From: Pseudomonadota bacterium
GTDB taxonomy: Bacteria > Pseudomonadota > Alphaproteobacteria > Sphingomonadales > Sphingomonadaceae
Direction: 5' to 3'
Length of the DNA stretch: 64,000 nucleotides
Assembly (NCBI GenBank): GCA_023389105.1
Contig: JAEWEY010000004.1
Location: forward strand, 558,001 to 622,000
The notes beneath the pieces were generated by a model, which had not been told where the DNA came from, did no database searches, and saw only the letters and a list, made by a program, of their open reading frames with translations. Position 1 is the first letter of the stretch, and the number at the start of each line of letters is the position of its first letter. The translations under genes and the position numbers were made by a program. Below, one piece after another: positions 42,994 through 51,752 of the stretch.

Positions 42994-44553
42994 ATGAACC
43001 TGATCAAGTCCACGGGAACGATCGGCGGCCTGACCCTCGTCAGCCGCGTGGCCGGTTTCGCGCGCGAAATGCTGATGTCGCGCGTCATGGGCGCGAGCTG
43101 GCAAGCGGACGCGTTTTTCGTCGCGTTTCGCCTTCCCAACACCTTTCGCCGCCTGTTCGGCGAAGGCGCTTTCTCGGCGGGCTTCGTTCCGCTTTATGCG
43201 CAGCGGCTCCACGGGCCTGGCGGGGACGCCGAGGCCCGGCATTTTTCGGAGGAAGTGCTCGCGGTTTTCGCGCCGACGCTGGTGCTGTTCACCATCGTTT
43301 TCGAGATCATCATGGGGCCGTTCGTCTTCGCGATCTCCGGCTACCATAATGAAAAGCTGGCGCTTGCCACCTTCCTGACGCGGATCACCTTCCCCTACCT
43401 GATCCTGATCAGCCTGGTGTCGCTGTTCTCGGGGATCCTGAATTCGCTCGCGCGGTTCACCGCCGCTGCGTTCGCCCCTGCGCTGCTCAATCTCGCGATG
43501 CTTGCCGCCCTGATTTTTGTGCAGGTCGGCGGCACAACCACGGCGATCGCGCTGGCCATCGCGGTCACCGCCGGCGGTGTGCTCCAGCTTGCCCTGCTGC
43601 TCGCAGCCTGTGCGCGCGCCGGCATCGTGCTGAAATGGCGTCGGCCACGCCTGACGCCCGGCGTTCGGCAATTTGTCCGCGTGGTCGTCCCCGCGACCCT
43701 GGGCGCTGGCGTCTATCAAATCAGCGCGTTCATCGACACCTTCTTCCTGACCCGCATCGGTACCGGGGCAATGAGCTATTTCAACTACGCGGACCGCCTC
43801 AACCAGCTTCCGTTAGGCGTCATCGGGGCCGCGCTCGGCACGGCGATCCTGCCGCAGGTCAGCCGCCACGTCGGTGCGAATGAGCCGGATAAGGCTTCCA
43901 GGGTACAAGGTCAGGCCGCCGAACTGGCGATGCTGCTCTGCCTGCCCGCCGCGGCCGCCTTGGCCGTTAGCGCCTTCCCGCTCGTCTCCGCCTTGTTCCA
44001 GGGCGGCAAGTTCACGACCGAAGATGCACGACTGACGGCGCTTACGCTGTCGATTATCGTGCTCGGACTGCCTGCCTACGTCCTGGTAAAGGTACTCACG
44101 CCCGGCTTCTATGCGCGTCAGGATACAGCCACACCGGTCAAGGTCGCGGCGCTCGTGCTTGTCGCCACGGTGGTGCTGAACTTCCTGCTCATCCCGCCTT
44201 TCGGGATCGCCGGCCTCGCCTCGGCCATCGCGATTTGTTCGTGGCTTAACTGCACGATCCTCTACGTCATCCTCCACCGGCGCGGGCATTTCCGCATCGA
44301 GGGATGGCTCGCGTCGCGAATTGGGCGACAGCTGATCGCCGCAGCCGCGATGGTCGCGGCACTCGTCGCCATCCGCATGGGGCTGTCCGGCTGGTTCACC
44401 GGTTCCGTCGGGCATCGGCTCGCGGGCGTCATCGCGATCGTCGGCGGCGGCATGGCAGTCTATTTCCCGCTGGTCTGGATGCTTGGCGGGACCGATCGCG
44501 ACGAGCTCCGTTCTCTGCTTCGCCGTAAAAGGCCGTATACCGATGCCGCATAA
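42994..44553 (+). CDS. murJ: lipid II flippase MurJ
   Basis: Flips the peptidoglycan precursor lipid II across the inner membrane. The 519 residues have about 14 helices and the family starts GGLTLVSRVAGFAREMLMSRVMG and VAFRLPNTFRRLFGEGAFSAGFVPLYA. It follows secB by 24 bases and overlaps trpS. Length is normal. Confidence 0.95.
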   Translation: MNLIKSTGTIGGLTLVSRVAGFAREMLMSRVMGASWQADAFFVAFRLPNTFRRLFGEGAFSAGFVPLYAQRLHGPGGDAEARHFSEEVLAVFAPTLVLFTIVFEIIMGPFVFAISGYHNEKLALATFLTRITFPYLILISLVSLFSGILNSLARFTAAAFAPALLNLAMLAALIFVQVGGTTTAIALAIAVTAGGVLQLALLLAACARAGIVLKWRRPRLTPGVRQFVRVVVPATLGAGVYQISAFIDTFFLTRIGTGAMSYFNYADRLNQLPLGVIGAALGTAILPQVSRHVGANEPDKASRVQGQAAELAMLLCLPAAAALAVSAFPLVSALFQGGKFTTEDARLTALTLSIIVLGLPAYVLVKVLTPGFYARQDTATPVKVAALVLVATVVLNFLLIPPFGIAGLASAIAICSWLNCTILYVILHRRGHFRIEGWLASRIGRQLIAAAAMVAALVAIRMGLSGWFTGSVGHRLAGVIAIVGGGMAVYFPLVWMLGGTDRDELRSLLRRKRPYTDAA

Positions 44554-45550
44554 GATGCGTGTCGTCTCGGGCATCCAGCCGACCGGCGACCTCCACCTCG
44601 GCAACCTGCTTGGCGCAATTCTCCGCTGGGTCCGGATGCAGGACGAGGCCGAATGCCTGTTCTTTCTCGCCGATTTGCATGCGCTGACCGTTGAGGTCGA
44701 CCCCGCGCAGCTCCGCTCGAACATCCGGGAAATGGCGGCGGCCCTGATCGCTAGCGGCATCGACCCCGCAAGGTCGATCCTGTTTCGGCAGCGGTCGGTG
44801 CCCGCGCATGCTGAGCTCGCATGGATCCTGCAGGGCACCGCGCGGATGGGCTGGCTCAACCGGATGACGCAGTTCAAGGAGAAGTCCGGAAAGAACCGCG
44901 AGGGCTCCTCGGTGGGCCTGTTCACCTATCCCGTGCTCCAGGCGGCGGACATTCTCCTTTACCGCGCAACCCACGTGCCGGTCGGTGAGGATCAGAAGCA
45001 GCATGTCGAACTGACCCGGGACATCGCGCTCAAGTTCAACACGGACTTCGACGTCGACCTATTCGTGCCTCCCGAGCCATTCATCGGCGGCGGTACCGCC
45101 GCGCGCGTGATGAGCCTTCGCGACGGCCGCGCGAAGATGTCGAAGAGCGACCCATCGGAAATGAGCCGGATCCTGCTGACTGACAGCAACGACACGATCG
45201 CTCAGAAAGTCCGCAAGGCAAAGACGGATCCCGAACCGCTGCCAGCGGAAGCCAGCGGTCTCGAGGAGCGTCCCGAGGCCAGGAACCTCGTGGGAATCTT
45301 TGCCGCTGTTACCGGCGAGACGGTAGAGCAGGTTCTCGGTCGCTTCGCGGGCCAGGGCTTCGGCGCTTTCAAGCCGGCGCTGTCCGACGCTCTGGTGTCA
45401 TTGCTTGAGCCGCTACGCACCGGGCTTGAGCAATTCCGCGCCGACCCGGCCGAGCTCGATCGGATACTCGCGGCGGGGTCTGAACGCGCGGCGTCGTTAG
45501 GAGCGCCAACCCTGGACGCGGCCTACGATGCGGTCGGCCTATCCCGCTAG
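44543..45550 (+). CDS. trpS: tryptophanyl-tRNA synthetase
   Basis: Charges tRNA-Trp. The 335 residues show the class I signatures TGDLHLGNLLG (HIGH-type) and AKMSKSDPS (KMSKS) and the family pattern RQRSVPAHAELAWIL. The start at 44543 overlaps murJ by 11 bases with AAAGG upstream; ATG at 44555 (MRVVSGIQPTG), four codons on, is equally plausible and more family-like. Confidence 0.95.
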   Translation: MPHKMRVVSGIQPTGDLHLGNLLGAILRWVRMQDEAECLFFLADLHALTVEVDPAQLRSNIREMAAALIASGIDPARSILFRQRSVPAHAELAWILQGTARMGWLNRMTQFKEKSGKNREGSSVGLFTYPVLQAADILLYRATHVPVGEDQKQHVELTRDIALKFNTDFDVDLFVPPEPFIGGGTAARVMSLRDGRAKMSKSDPSEMSRILLTDSNDTIAQKVRKAKTDPEPLPAEASGLEERPEARNLVGIFAAVTGETVEQVLGRFAGQGFGAFKPALSDALVSLLEPLRTGLEQFRADPAELDRILAAGSERAASLGAPTLDAAYDAVGLSR

Positions 45551-45642
45551 TCGCTCGCTTCATCGCGGGTTCACCCCGTGACATGCTATACGGCGGCCAC
45601 TGTCCAGCGTTGCAACCTCATTCCCGACCAAGGGGTGTAATT

Positions 45643-46320
45643 ATGCGTATCAAAAAGTTTGCCGCAGCCATCGGGCTCGGCGTGTCGGCGGTGGTGCTCA
45701 GCGCCTGCGCTGAATCGATCAGCACCACCGTTTCCCGTTACCAGGCGATGCCTGCGCCGCAGGGCCAGACGTTCTTCGTCGTGCCGGTTGGCGGGATGGC
45801 CAATAACGGTGGTCTCGAATTCCAGCGTTATGCCGGGATTGTCGCCCAGCAGCTCCAGGCGCGTGGCTATGCGCCCGCGACGGACGCGCGCTCGGCCAAC
45901 ATGATCGTGCAGTTCGGCTATGGCATCGATCGCGGTCAGGTCCGCTATGTGTCCTCGCCGGGCTTCCCGGCGTCACGGCCGTGGGGCGCATTCGGCGATC
46001 CGTTTTACTCGCCGTTCTATTCCCCGCGCTTTGGCTTTGGCTTCGGCTATGGCTACCGCTGGGGCTGGGAAGATCCCTTCTGGTACGGCGGCCGCGACAT
46101 CGACAGCTATGTCGAATATCGCAGCCAGATCGACCTGCACATCCGCCAGGCAGGCACCAATGCGCCGCTGTTTGACGGTCGCGCGCAGGCCCGTTCGGAG
46201 ACGAACCGGTTGGATGTCGTAGTCCCTGCCCTCGTGGATGCCATGTTCACCGGGTTCCCGGGCCGTAGCGGCGAGACGGTCCGCATCACCATCCCGCCGC
46301 GGCAGCAACCGCGCGGTTGA
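45643..46320 (+). CDS. DUF4136 family lipoprotein
   Basis: A 225-residue exported lipoprotein with lipobox LSAC near residue 21, a beta-rich domain (FFVVPVGGMANNGGLEFQRY), a Gly/Tyr/Phe/Trp-rich loop (about 112-148) and a family-type C-terminal segment (VVVPALVDAMFTGFPG). DUF4136 proteins are envelope lipoproteins of unknown function. A strong terminator follows. Confidence 0.8.
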   Translation: MRIKKFAAAIGLGVSAVVLSACAESISTTVSRYQAMPAPQGQTFFVVPVGGMANNGGLEFQRYAGIVAQQLQARGYAPATDARSANMIVQFGYGIDRGQVRYVSSPGFPASRPWGAFGDPFYSPFYSPRFGFGFGYGYRWGWEDPFWYGGRDIDSYVEYRSQIDLHIRQAGTNAPLFDGRAQARSETNRLDVVVPALVDAMFTGFPGRSGETVRITIPPRQQPRG

Positions 46321-46342
46321 TATTCGCGAGAGCGAGAAGAGA

Positions 46343-46372
46343 GCCCGCCGGATCATTCCGGCGGGCTTTTTT
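46343..46372. terminator. bidirectional rho-independent terminator
   Basis: GCCCGCCGG and CCGGCGGGC pair around ATCATT and are followed by TTTTTT on the plus strand. On the minus strand an A-run precedes the hairpin and TCTCTT follows, so it can also end the PEP-CTERM transcript, whose stop lies at its edge. Confidence 0.88.
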
Positions 46373-47034
46373 CATGCCCGAACGGCAGTCGCGTTGCGCG
46401 TCCTTCGAAGAAGCCCGCCGATGAAGCCGAAGCCCAGCAGCATGGTCATCCATGTCGCCGGCTCCGGAACAGCGGCCCTGATGGAGCCCGACCCCGTCAG
46501 CAGGTCCGCGATTTCGGCAGTGGTGCCGTCCCTAGTCGGATCGACCCTGAATCGCGACCACAGTCCAAAGGCGTAATCGCTCGGCGCGAGGCCCATCGTC
46601 GCCAATAATGACAGCGGAACCGTCCCGGAAATCGTGTTTCCGTCCAGATGCGTTGCACCAGTCATGTCCGTCGGCGGGCCCGCAAAGGTCACGACCCTTA
46701 GCAGGCCGTCCGGAAACATGATGACCAGCGCATCCAGCGGGATTGATGTTCCCGGCGGCGCGAATGGCTTGGGCGTCCCGCTGCCCCGATTGACCGTCCA
46801 CACGAACAAGGTCCCCGGATCGTCACGCACGGCTGCATTCATGGTCGCGGAAAGCAGGAAGTTGCTGCCGTCGAAAACGACATCGGCACCGATGATGTCG
46901 ACGCCGGGATCGTGCGGCAGCGCGGGATCATAACTCGCCAGAAAATCGCCGGCAGGATCCGCAATCCCCGCCGTCGCGGCACTGGCGCTTGTCACCAGTG
47001 CAAGCGCACGGATCAGCTTTAACGCAACGCGCAT
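46372..47034 (-). CDS. PEP-CTERM sorting domain protein
   Basis: Exported protein of 220 residues with a signal peptide (MRVALKLIRALALVTSASAA) and a C-terminal sorting signal: VPEPATW, a hydrophobic stretch (MTMLLGFGFIGGLL), then a basic end (RRTRNATAVRA). Exosortase systems recognise this signal and anchor or release the protein; no exosortase gene is in the window. The central domain has no recognised function. GAGGAGA lies six bases upstream of the ATG. Confidence 0.85.
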   Translation of the reverse strand: MRVALKLIRALALVTSASAATAGIADPAGDFLASYDPALPHDPGVDIIGADVVFDGSNFLLSATMNAAVRDDPGTLFVWTVNRGSGTPKPFAPPGTSIPLDALVIMFPDGLLRVVTFAGPPTDMTGATHLDGNTISGTVPLSLLATMGLAPSDYAFGLWSRFRVDPTRDGTTAEIADLLTGSGSIRAAVPEPATWMTMLLGFGFIGGLLRRTRNATAVRA

Positions 47035-47146
47035 CGAACATCTCCTCAAGGCCATTCGAGGCGAAAAAGATGCGCAATTGCCGTCAGCGCCGACAGGACG
47101 TCGATCTGATGAAGAACCGGCGGACGGATGATTTTTGCGAGGCGGC

Positions 47147-48694
47147 TCAGCTGGGCAGGCTGGACGGGGTGATGCCGTGCGCATTCCAGTATTGGACCAA
47201 GCCGATGTCGCGCATCAGCTCGAAGAATGCCGAGCTTGTCCTAAACCGCGCCATTGCCGGCACGAACAGGAAGTCGGTGTAGCGACGCGAGTAAGCCGAG
47301 ATCGGCGAAGACATGCCGAATGGTCCGCGATTGGCGAAGTACCGCGCGAGGCTGTCGCGCAGGAGATCATCTCTTTCGAATAACGCGAAGATCGGCGCCG
47401 CATCGGCTGTGGCGCGAACATCCTGCTGCGCAACTTTCACGGCGAACTCGATCGCGCGTTTAACGTCCGAGGAATCGCGGCTCTGAGCAGCGCGAGCGAC
47501 CGTCAGATACGGCTGCGCAGCGGCGTCGTTCATCCCCGACGGCCTGGCTTCAGGGTCCTGCATCAAGGCGATCGCCGATCCGGGACGGCCGCTGAACAGC
47601 AGATGATTGAAGCGCGCGTTCCAGACCAGTGGGTTGGCCGGCCATCGGTCACTCGCTTCTTTCAGCAACCCGTCCGCTTCCTGGATCCTGCCAGCGTTCG
47701 AGAGAGCCATCGCTGCAAACGCATAGGGTCCCGGGATCATGGAATCTCTCGCGATCACGCTCCGGTGGAGGTTGGCGCCCTCGGTCAAACGGCCGACCTG
47801 ATAATAGAGGATCGCCAGGCGCCCGGTGGCCAGCCAATGCTCAGGGTGCCTTCGCTGGATGGCGCCAAGCTGGCGCTCCATCGCCGACCAGTTCCGGAAA
47901 TATGGGGTTATGCATGTCACGGCGATGTCCGCGTCGACGTTTGCCGGATCGAGTTCCTTGGCGCGAGCCGCGGCCGATCGGATGCGCGGCGGAATGCTCG
48001 CCAGTTGCGCCTCACTGAAGCCGTCGAGGCCGTGCGTGTAGGACAAGGCCAGGCCGCCCCAGGCGGCGGCATATTGCGGATCGACGCGCACGGCACGTTC
48101 GAAATACGCCACGGATTGGCGGACCTGATCCGGCCGGGCCGCGCGCTGCGCGATGTCGCCGAGCCGCACCAATTCAACCGCTTCGGGCTTGGGGTGATGC
48201 CGCCACGGCTTTCGCCACACCAAGCCGGCGGCGCCCGCAAAAGCGGCGGCCGCGGCCAATCCGCCAAGCCAGCTTCGACGACTTATCGGCGAGGCCTGCT
48301 CCCCGGTCGCATTCTGCCCGGGCACCGCGGCATCAGCCGTCGCCTGCAGGCGGTAACCGACCTTGGTAACCGTATCGATCTTGAAAGACTGGCTTCCAAT
48401 CGTGGAAGCGACTTGGCGAAGTCGAAAGATCGCCCGGTTAATCGCATCCTCGCTGACGATTCGCCCGTCCCAGCATTGTGCGATGAGGTCATCGCGCGTA
48501 ACCACGCGGCCGTCCGCGCGAAACAGCGCCACCAGCACCTGCATGACGCGCGGCTCCAGTGTCTCGCTGCTAACGTCCGAGCGTAATTGACGTGTCGGCG
48601 GATCGACCGAAAGATTTCCGACAGTGAACGGAGCTTCATGTGCCAGAACCACGTGGCCCGGCACCGCGAGCCCGTCGTGGATCGCTTCCCCCAT
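47147..48694 (-). CDS. winged-helix regulator with membrane helix and TPR region
   Basis: A 515-residue CadC-like protein. An OmpR/PhoB-type winged-helix DNA-binding domain (about 30-115; LEPRVMQVLVALFRADGRVV, INRAIFRLRQVA, IDTVTKVGYRL) is followed by one membrane helix (about 140-160) and a long TPR-like helical domain (to about 400). This is the architecture of membrane transcription factors that sense periplasmic signals. It precedes the PEP-CTERM gene by about 110 bases on the same strand, so it may control it; this is inference. Confidence 0.85.
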   Translation of the reverse strand: MGEAIHDGLAVPGHVVLAHEAPFTVGNLSVDPPTRQLRSDVSSETLEPRVMQVLVALFRADGRVVTRDDLIAQCWDGRIVSEDAINRAIFRLRQVASTIGSQSFKIDTVTKVGYRLQATADAAVPGQNATGEQASPISRRSWLGGLAAAAAFAGAAGLVWRKPWRHHPKPEAVELVRLGDIAQRAARPDQVRQSVAYFERAVRVDPQYAAAWGGLALSYTHGLDGFSEAQLASIPPRIRSAAARAKELDPANVDADIAVTCITPYFRNWSAMERQLGAIQRRHPEHWLATGRLAILYYQVGRLTEGANLHRSVIARDSMIPGPYAFAAMALSNAGRIQEADGLLKEASDRWPANPLVWNARFNHLLFSGRPGSAIALMQDPEARPSGMNDAAAQPYLTVARAAQSRDSSDVKRAIEFAVKVAQQDVRATADAAPIFALFERDDLLRDSLARYFANRGPFGMSSPISAYSRRYTDFLFVPAMARFRTSSAFFELMRDIGLVQYWNAHGITPSSLPS

Positions 48695-48771
48695 GCGGAG
48701 GATTTAACCTCGTTTCGCGATGGAAATCAAAACCCCGGTCGAGTCACCCCGCCGGCCGACGCGCGAAAAAG

Positions 48772-50163
48772 TCAGCCTTCGAGCTGACGGGTCAGCAGGC
48801 GAATATCTGCATCCAGCTCAGCATCGCTGGCGCGCAGCTTCTCGATCTGGCGAACCGCGTGGATGACCGTGGTGTGATCACGGCCCCCGAACCGCCGCCC
48901 GATATCCGGCAGCGACTTGGGCGTGAGCTGCTTTGAAAGGTACATCGCGACCTGCCGCGGACGCGCAACCTCGCGCGCGCGTCGTGCCGACGTCATCTCC
49001 GCTTTGCGGATGCGGTAATGCTCCGCAACCTGCGTCTGAATCTCGTCGATGGAAATGCGACGCTGATTGGCCCTGAGGACGTTCGCCAGTACTTCCTCGA
49101 CGAAAGCCACGTCGATCGTCCGCCCCGTCATCATCGCGTACGCACCGATGCGATTAAGCGCACCTTCGAGTTCGCGGATCGAGCTGGTCACGCGGCGGGC
49201 GAGGAAGTCGATCACCGGGCGCGGCATCTCCACGCCCGGAAGTGCCTCGAGCTTGGCGAGGATGATGTTGAACCGCAGTTCGTAGTCAGCGGTATTGATA
49301 TCCGCGACGAGGCCCCACGACAGGCGCGAGAGGATCCGAGGTGCAATGCCGTCCAAGTCCTGAGGCGCGCGGTCCGACGTAATCACCAGTCGCCGTCCGG
49401 CCGTGATGATCTCGTTCATCGTGTGGAAGAATTCTTCCTGCGTCGAGTCCTTGCCGGCGATAAACTGGACGTCGTCGATCAGCAGCAGATCGGCGCTCCG
49501 CAGCCGCTGCTTGAACCCGATCGTGTCGTTATCCTTCAGCGCCCGGATGAACTCGACCATGAACTTCTCGGCCGACATCGACACGACGCGCGCGCTGCGG
49601 TTGCGCACCAGGAAAGCGTGACCGATCGCGTGGAGCAGGTGAGTCTTGCCGCGCCCGGTGCCACCATGGATGAATAGCGGATTGAAACTGACGGTCGGCG
49701 AGGTCGCCAAGGTCCGTGCGGCGGTCGCGGCAACTTCGTTGGCCTTACCCAGGACGAATGTCTCGAACCGATAGCGCGGGTCGAAGTTCGGCGCATTGGG
49801 ATCGCGCTCGGCCTGCGGAGTCTGCTCAAGGATCAGGAGCGGCGCGGGCCGCGGCGCGTCGGCCGCCGCAATGACGCGCACTTCGCGAACGATTGGCAGG
49901 ACGGTTTTCCACGCGAGCGTCAGGCGCTCGCCGAAGTGCGAACGCACCCAGTCCGCCATGAACTGGCTCGGCATGACGATGTCGAGCGCGCCATTGTCGG
50001 GCTCGAACTGGCCGAGCTCCGCGGGCTTTAGCCAACCATCGAACGTGCGGGTCCCGAGATCGCGGCGAAGTCCGGTGCGAATCGACTCCCAGGCCGCCTC
50101 GATGGGCGCTGCCACAGACGGTTCAACCGTCTCTGCTGTCGCGTTCGCACTTCCGGCTTGCAC
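48772..50163 (-). CDS. dnaA: chromosomal replication initiator DnaA
   Basis: Opens the replication origin and regulates its own gene. The 463 residues show the N-terminal DnaB-contact domain, the AAA+ core with Walker A GGTGRGKTHL and Walker B LLLIDDVQFI, and the DnaA-box-binding C-terminus with RPRQVAMYLSKQLTPKSLPDIGRRFGGRDHTTVIHA split across helices. The start is taken as GTG at 50163 with GGAGG 8 bases upstream; TTG at 50205 would add 14 residues. Confidence 0.96.
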   Translation of the reverse strand: MQAGSANATAETVEPSVAAPIEAAWESIRTGLRRDLGTRTFDGWLKPAELGQFEPDNGALDIVMPSQFMADWVRSHFGERLTLAWKTVLPIVREVRVIAAADAPRPAPLLILEQTPQAERDPNAPNFDPRYRFETFVLGKANEVAATAARTLATSPTVSFNPLFIHGGTGRGKTHLLHAIGHAFLVRNRSARVVSMSAEKFMVEFIRALKDNDTIGFKQRLRSADLLLIDDVQFIAGKDSTQEEFFHTMNEIITAGRRLVITSDRAPQDLDGIAPRILSRLSWGLVADINTADYELRFNIILAKLEALPGVEMPRPVIDFLARRVTSSIRELEGALNRIGAYAMMTGRTIDVAFVEEVLANVLRANQRRISIDEIQTQVAEHYRIRKAEMTSARRAREVARPRQVAMYLSKQLTPKSLPDIGRRFGGRDHTTVIHAVRQIEKLRASDAELDADIRLLTRQLEG

Positions 50164-50362
50164 TGCTCCGCGCCTCCAACTCAAACTGCCCCCAACAAGA
50201 GACAAGGCTTCTCCGCTGCCCGCGACCCGAGTCGCGCGCCGGTGAATTTCCTTCTCTCTTGCCCCCAGCGCGGATTCGCGCCCGGAAAGACCTTTTTGAG
50301 ATTGTCGGACGCGGCATGCAAGTGCCGTTTTTCACAGAATTGAAATAATCAGCCTTGACACT

Positions 50363-50399
50363 GGATTTCGGCCAAAACTTCGAAAATTGGCTGAAATCC
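50363..50399. promoter_or_regulatory. 37-bp near-palindrome upstream of dnaA
   Basis: Two 13-base arms (GGATTTCGGCCAA and TTGGCTGAAATCC) match at 12 of 13 positions around an 11-base core containing TTCGAA. It lies 200 bp upstream of the dnaA start. It may be an operator for dnaA or a structured leader element. No family of sites was recognised. Confidence 0.55.
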
Positions 50400-50480
50400 G
50401 CCAATAGCAATGATCGCCGCTCGGGCCGTCTGCGCGCGAATCGCGGAAATTGCTACGTTTTTCCCAAGTCCAGAATCGAG

Positions 50481-50508
50481 ACGGGCCGCCGGTTTCCCGA
50501 CGGCCCGT
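50481..50508 (-). terminator. hairpin downstream of rpsT
   Basis: ACGGGCCG and CGGCCCGT pair exactly around a 12-base loop, 25 bases after the rpsT stop. On the minus strand it is followed by CTCGATTCT, with few T residues, so termination may be incomplete and some transcription could enter dnaA. Confidence 0.55.
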
Positions 50509-50532
50509 TTCAAGCCCATTTAGGACGGAATT

Positions 50533-50796
50533 TTAGCCGAGCGAGGCAACCCGCTTGGAAAGGCGGGAAAACTTCCGCGCGGCCGTGTTCTTGTGGATAA
50601 CTCCGCGAGCCACGCCGCGAGCGATCTCAGGCTGAACCTTCTTGAGGGCATCGGCGGCGTCCGCCTGCTTGCCCGACGCAATCGCCGCCTCGACGGCCTT
50701 GATAAAGGTCCGGATGCGGCTGACACGTGCGTGGTTGATCGTCTGGCGCGTCGCGTTGCGACGGATGCGCTTCTTGGCCTGCGGCGTATTCGCCAT
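50533..50796 (-). CDS. rpsT: 30S ribosomal protein S20
   Basis: Small-subunit ribosomal protein of 87 residues with the family N-terminus ANTPQAKKRIRRNATRQTIN and the central GVIHKNTAARKFSRLSKRV. A perfect DnaA-box sequence (TTATCCACA) falls within the VIHK codons at 50592-50600; since these residues are conserved it may be chance. It is followed by a hairpin and then dnaA on the same strand, a common alphaproteobacterial order. Confidence 0.97.
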   Translation of the reverse strand: MANTPQAKKRIRRNATRQTINHARVSRIRTFIKAVEAAIASGKQADAADALKKVQPEIARGVARGVIHKNTAARKFSRLSKRVASLG

Positions 50797-50893
50797 TGTC
50801 TTCCTCGGTCTAAATGAAAACGGCGCGGCCCCAAGGCTCGCACCGAAGTGGGCGTCCCCTACTCAAAAGGGTGCACGAGGTCAACGGCGGTCG

Positions 50894-51700
50894 TCAGTGC
50901 TGGCAGCGCGGGCAGTAAAAGGTGGAGCGGCCGCCCTGGACGATTCGCTTGACCGTCCCGCCGCACGCGCAAGGCTTACCCTCACGGTCGTACACGGAGA
51001 AGCTTTTCGAGAAATAACCAAGCTCGCCAGTTGGGCTTGCGAAATCCCGCAAGGTCGAACCTCCCGCCGCGATCGCCTCTTCTAGGACAGCGCGGATTGC
51101 CGGCACGAGCTTACGCAGCCGCGCGGATGAGATCGACCCGCCAGGCCGCTTCGGGTGGATCCCCGCGCGGTAGAGCGCCTCGCACACGTAGATATTGCCA
51201 AGTCCCGCGATGATGCCTTGATCGAGCAGCAGCAGCTTGATCGCCGCGCTGCGCCCACTGAGCCTGCGCTTAAGCTCGTCGGCCGTGATCGTCAGGGGCT
51301 CGGGACCCAGTGCAGCGAACGCCGGCCATTCGTCGACTTCGTCCGTCGGCATAAGGTCCACCGACCCGAACCGCCGCGGATCGTTCAATGCGAGCCGCCG
51401 TCCGTCGTCGGTCTCGAGTAATAGATGATCGTGCTTGCCCAACTCCGCATGGTCGATCCGCCAGCTCCCGGACATGCCGAGGTGGAAAATCATCGTGTCG
51501 CCGCGATCGGTGTTGATCAGGCCGTATTTGGCGCGCCGACCAAGGCTTGTGATCCGCGCACCGGTCAGACGTTGCCCGAGATCCTGCGGAAAAGATCTCC
51601 TCAAGTCCGCTCGCCGCGCCTCGACGCGCGCAATCCGCCGGCCCTTGAGCACGTGGTCCAGGCCGCGGACGGTCGTCTCGACTTCGGGAAGTTCAGGCAT
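50894..51700 (-). CDS. mutM: formamidopyrimidine-DNA glycosylase
   Basis: Base-excision repair enzyme removing 8-oxoguanine. The 268 residues start with the catalytic PELPEVE, contain the HLGMSGSWRI and LNDPRRFGSVDL segments, GLGNIYVCEALYRAGIHP, and end in the zinc finger CACGGTVKRIVQGGRSTFYC-PRC. Length is normal. It is divergent from ubiE across 52 bases. Confidence 0.96.
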   Translation of the reverse strand: MPELPEVETTVRGLDHVLKGRRIARVEARRADLRRSFPQDLGQRLTGARITSLGRRAKYGLINTDRGDTMIFHLGMSGSWRIDHAELGKHDHLLLETDDGRRLALNDPRRFGSVDLMPTDEVDEWPAFAALGPEPLTITADELKRRLSGRSAAIKLLLLDQGIIAGLGNIYVCEALYRAGIHPKRPGGSISSARLRKLVPAIRAVLEEAIAAGGSTLRDFASPTGELGYFSKSFSVYDREGKPCACGGTVKRIVQGGRSTFYCPRCQH

Positions 51701-51752
51701 GTCATGCGTCCGTATGGCGGAGCGTCGGCAACCCCGCTAGAGCCGCGTCCCC

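Larger units (their letters stand above)
50164..50532. other. intergenic region between rpsT and dnaA, likely dnaA promoter and leader
   Basis: No gene is seen in these 369 bases. They contain, from dnaA outward: a GA/CT-rich leader; a CGGCA-N6-TGCCG hairpin with TTTTT on the plus strand (50312-50332); an A/T-richer stretch; a 37-bp near-palindrome (50363-50399); and the hairpin after rpsT (50481-50508). No clear DnaA box was found here, but a perfect one lies inside rpsT. No confident -35/-10 could be named. Confidence 0.55.

Noticed and set aside
48772..50796. Chromosomal origin of replication at dnaA-rpsT
   Set aside because: Only one perfect DnaA box, inside coding sequence, and no box cluster or AT-rich unwinding region; in alphaproteobacteria the origin is often away from dnaA.
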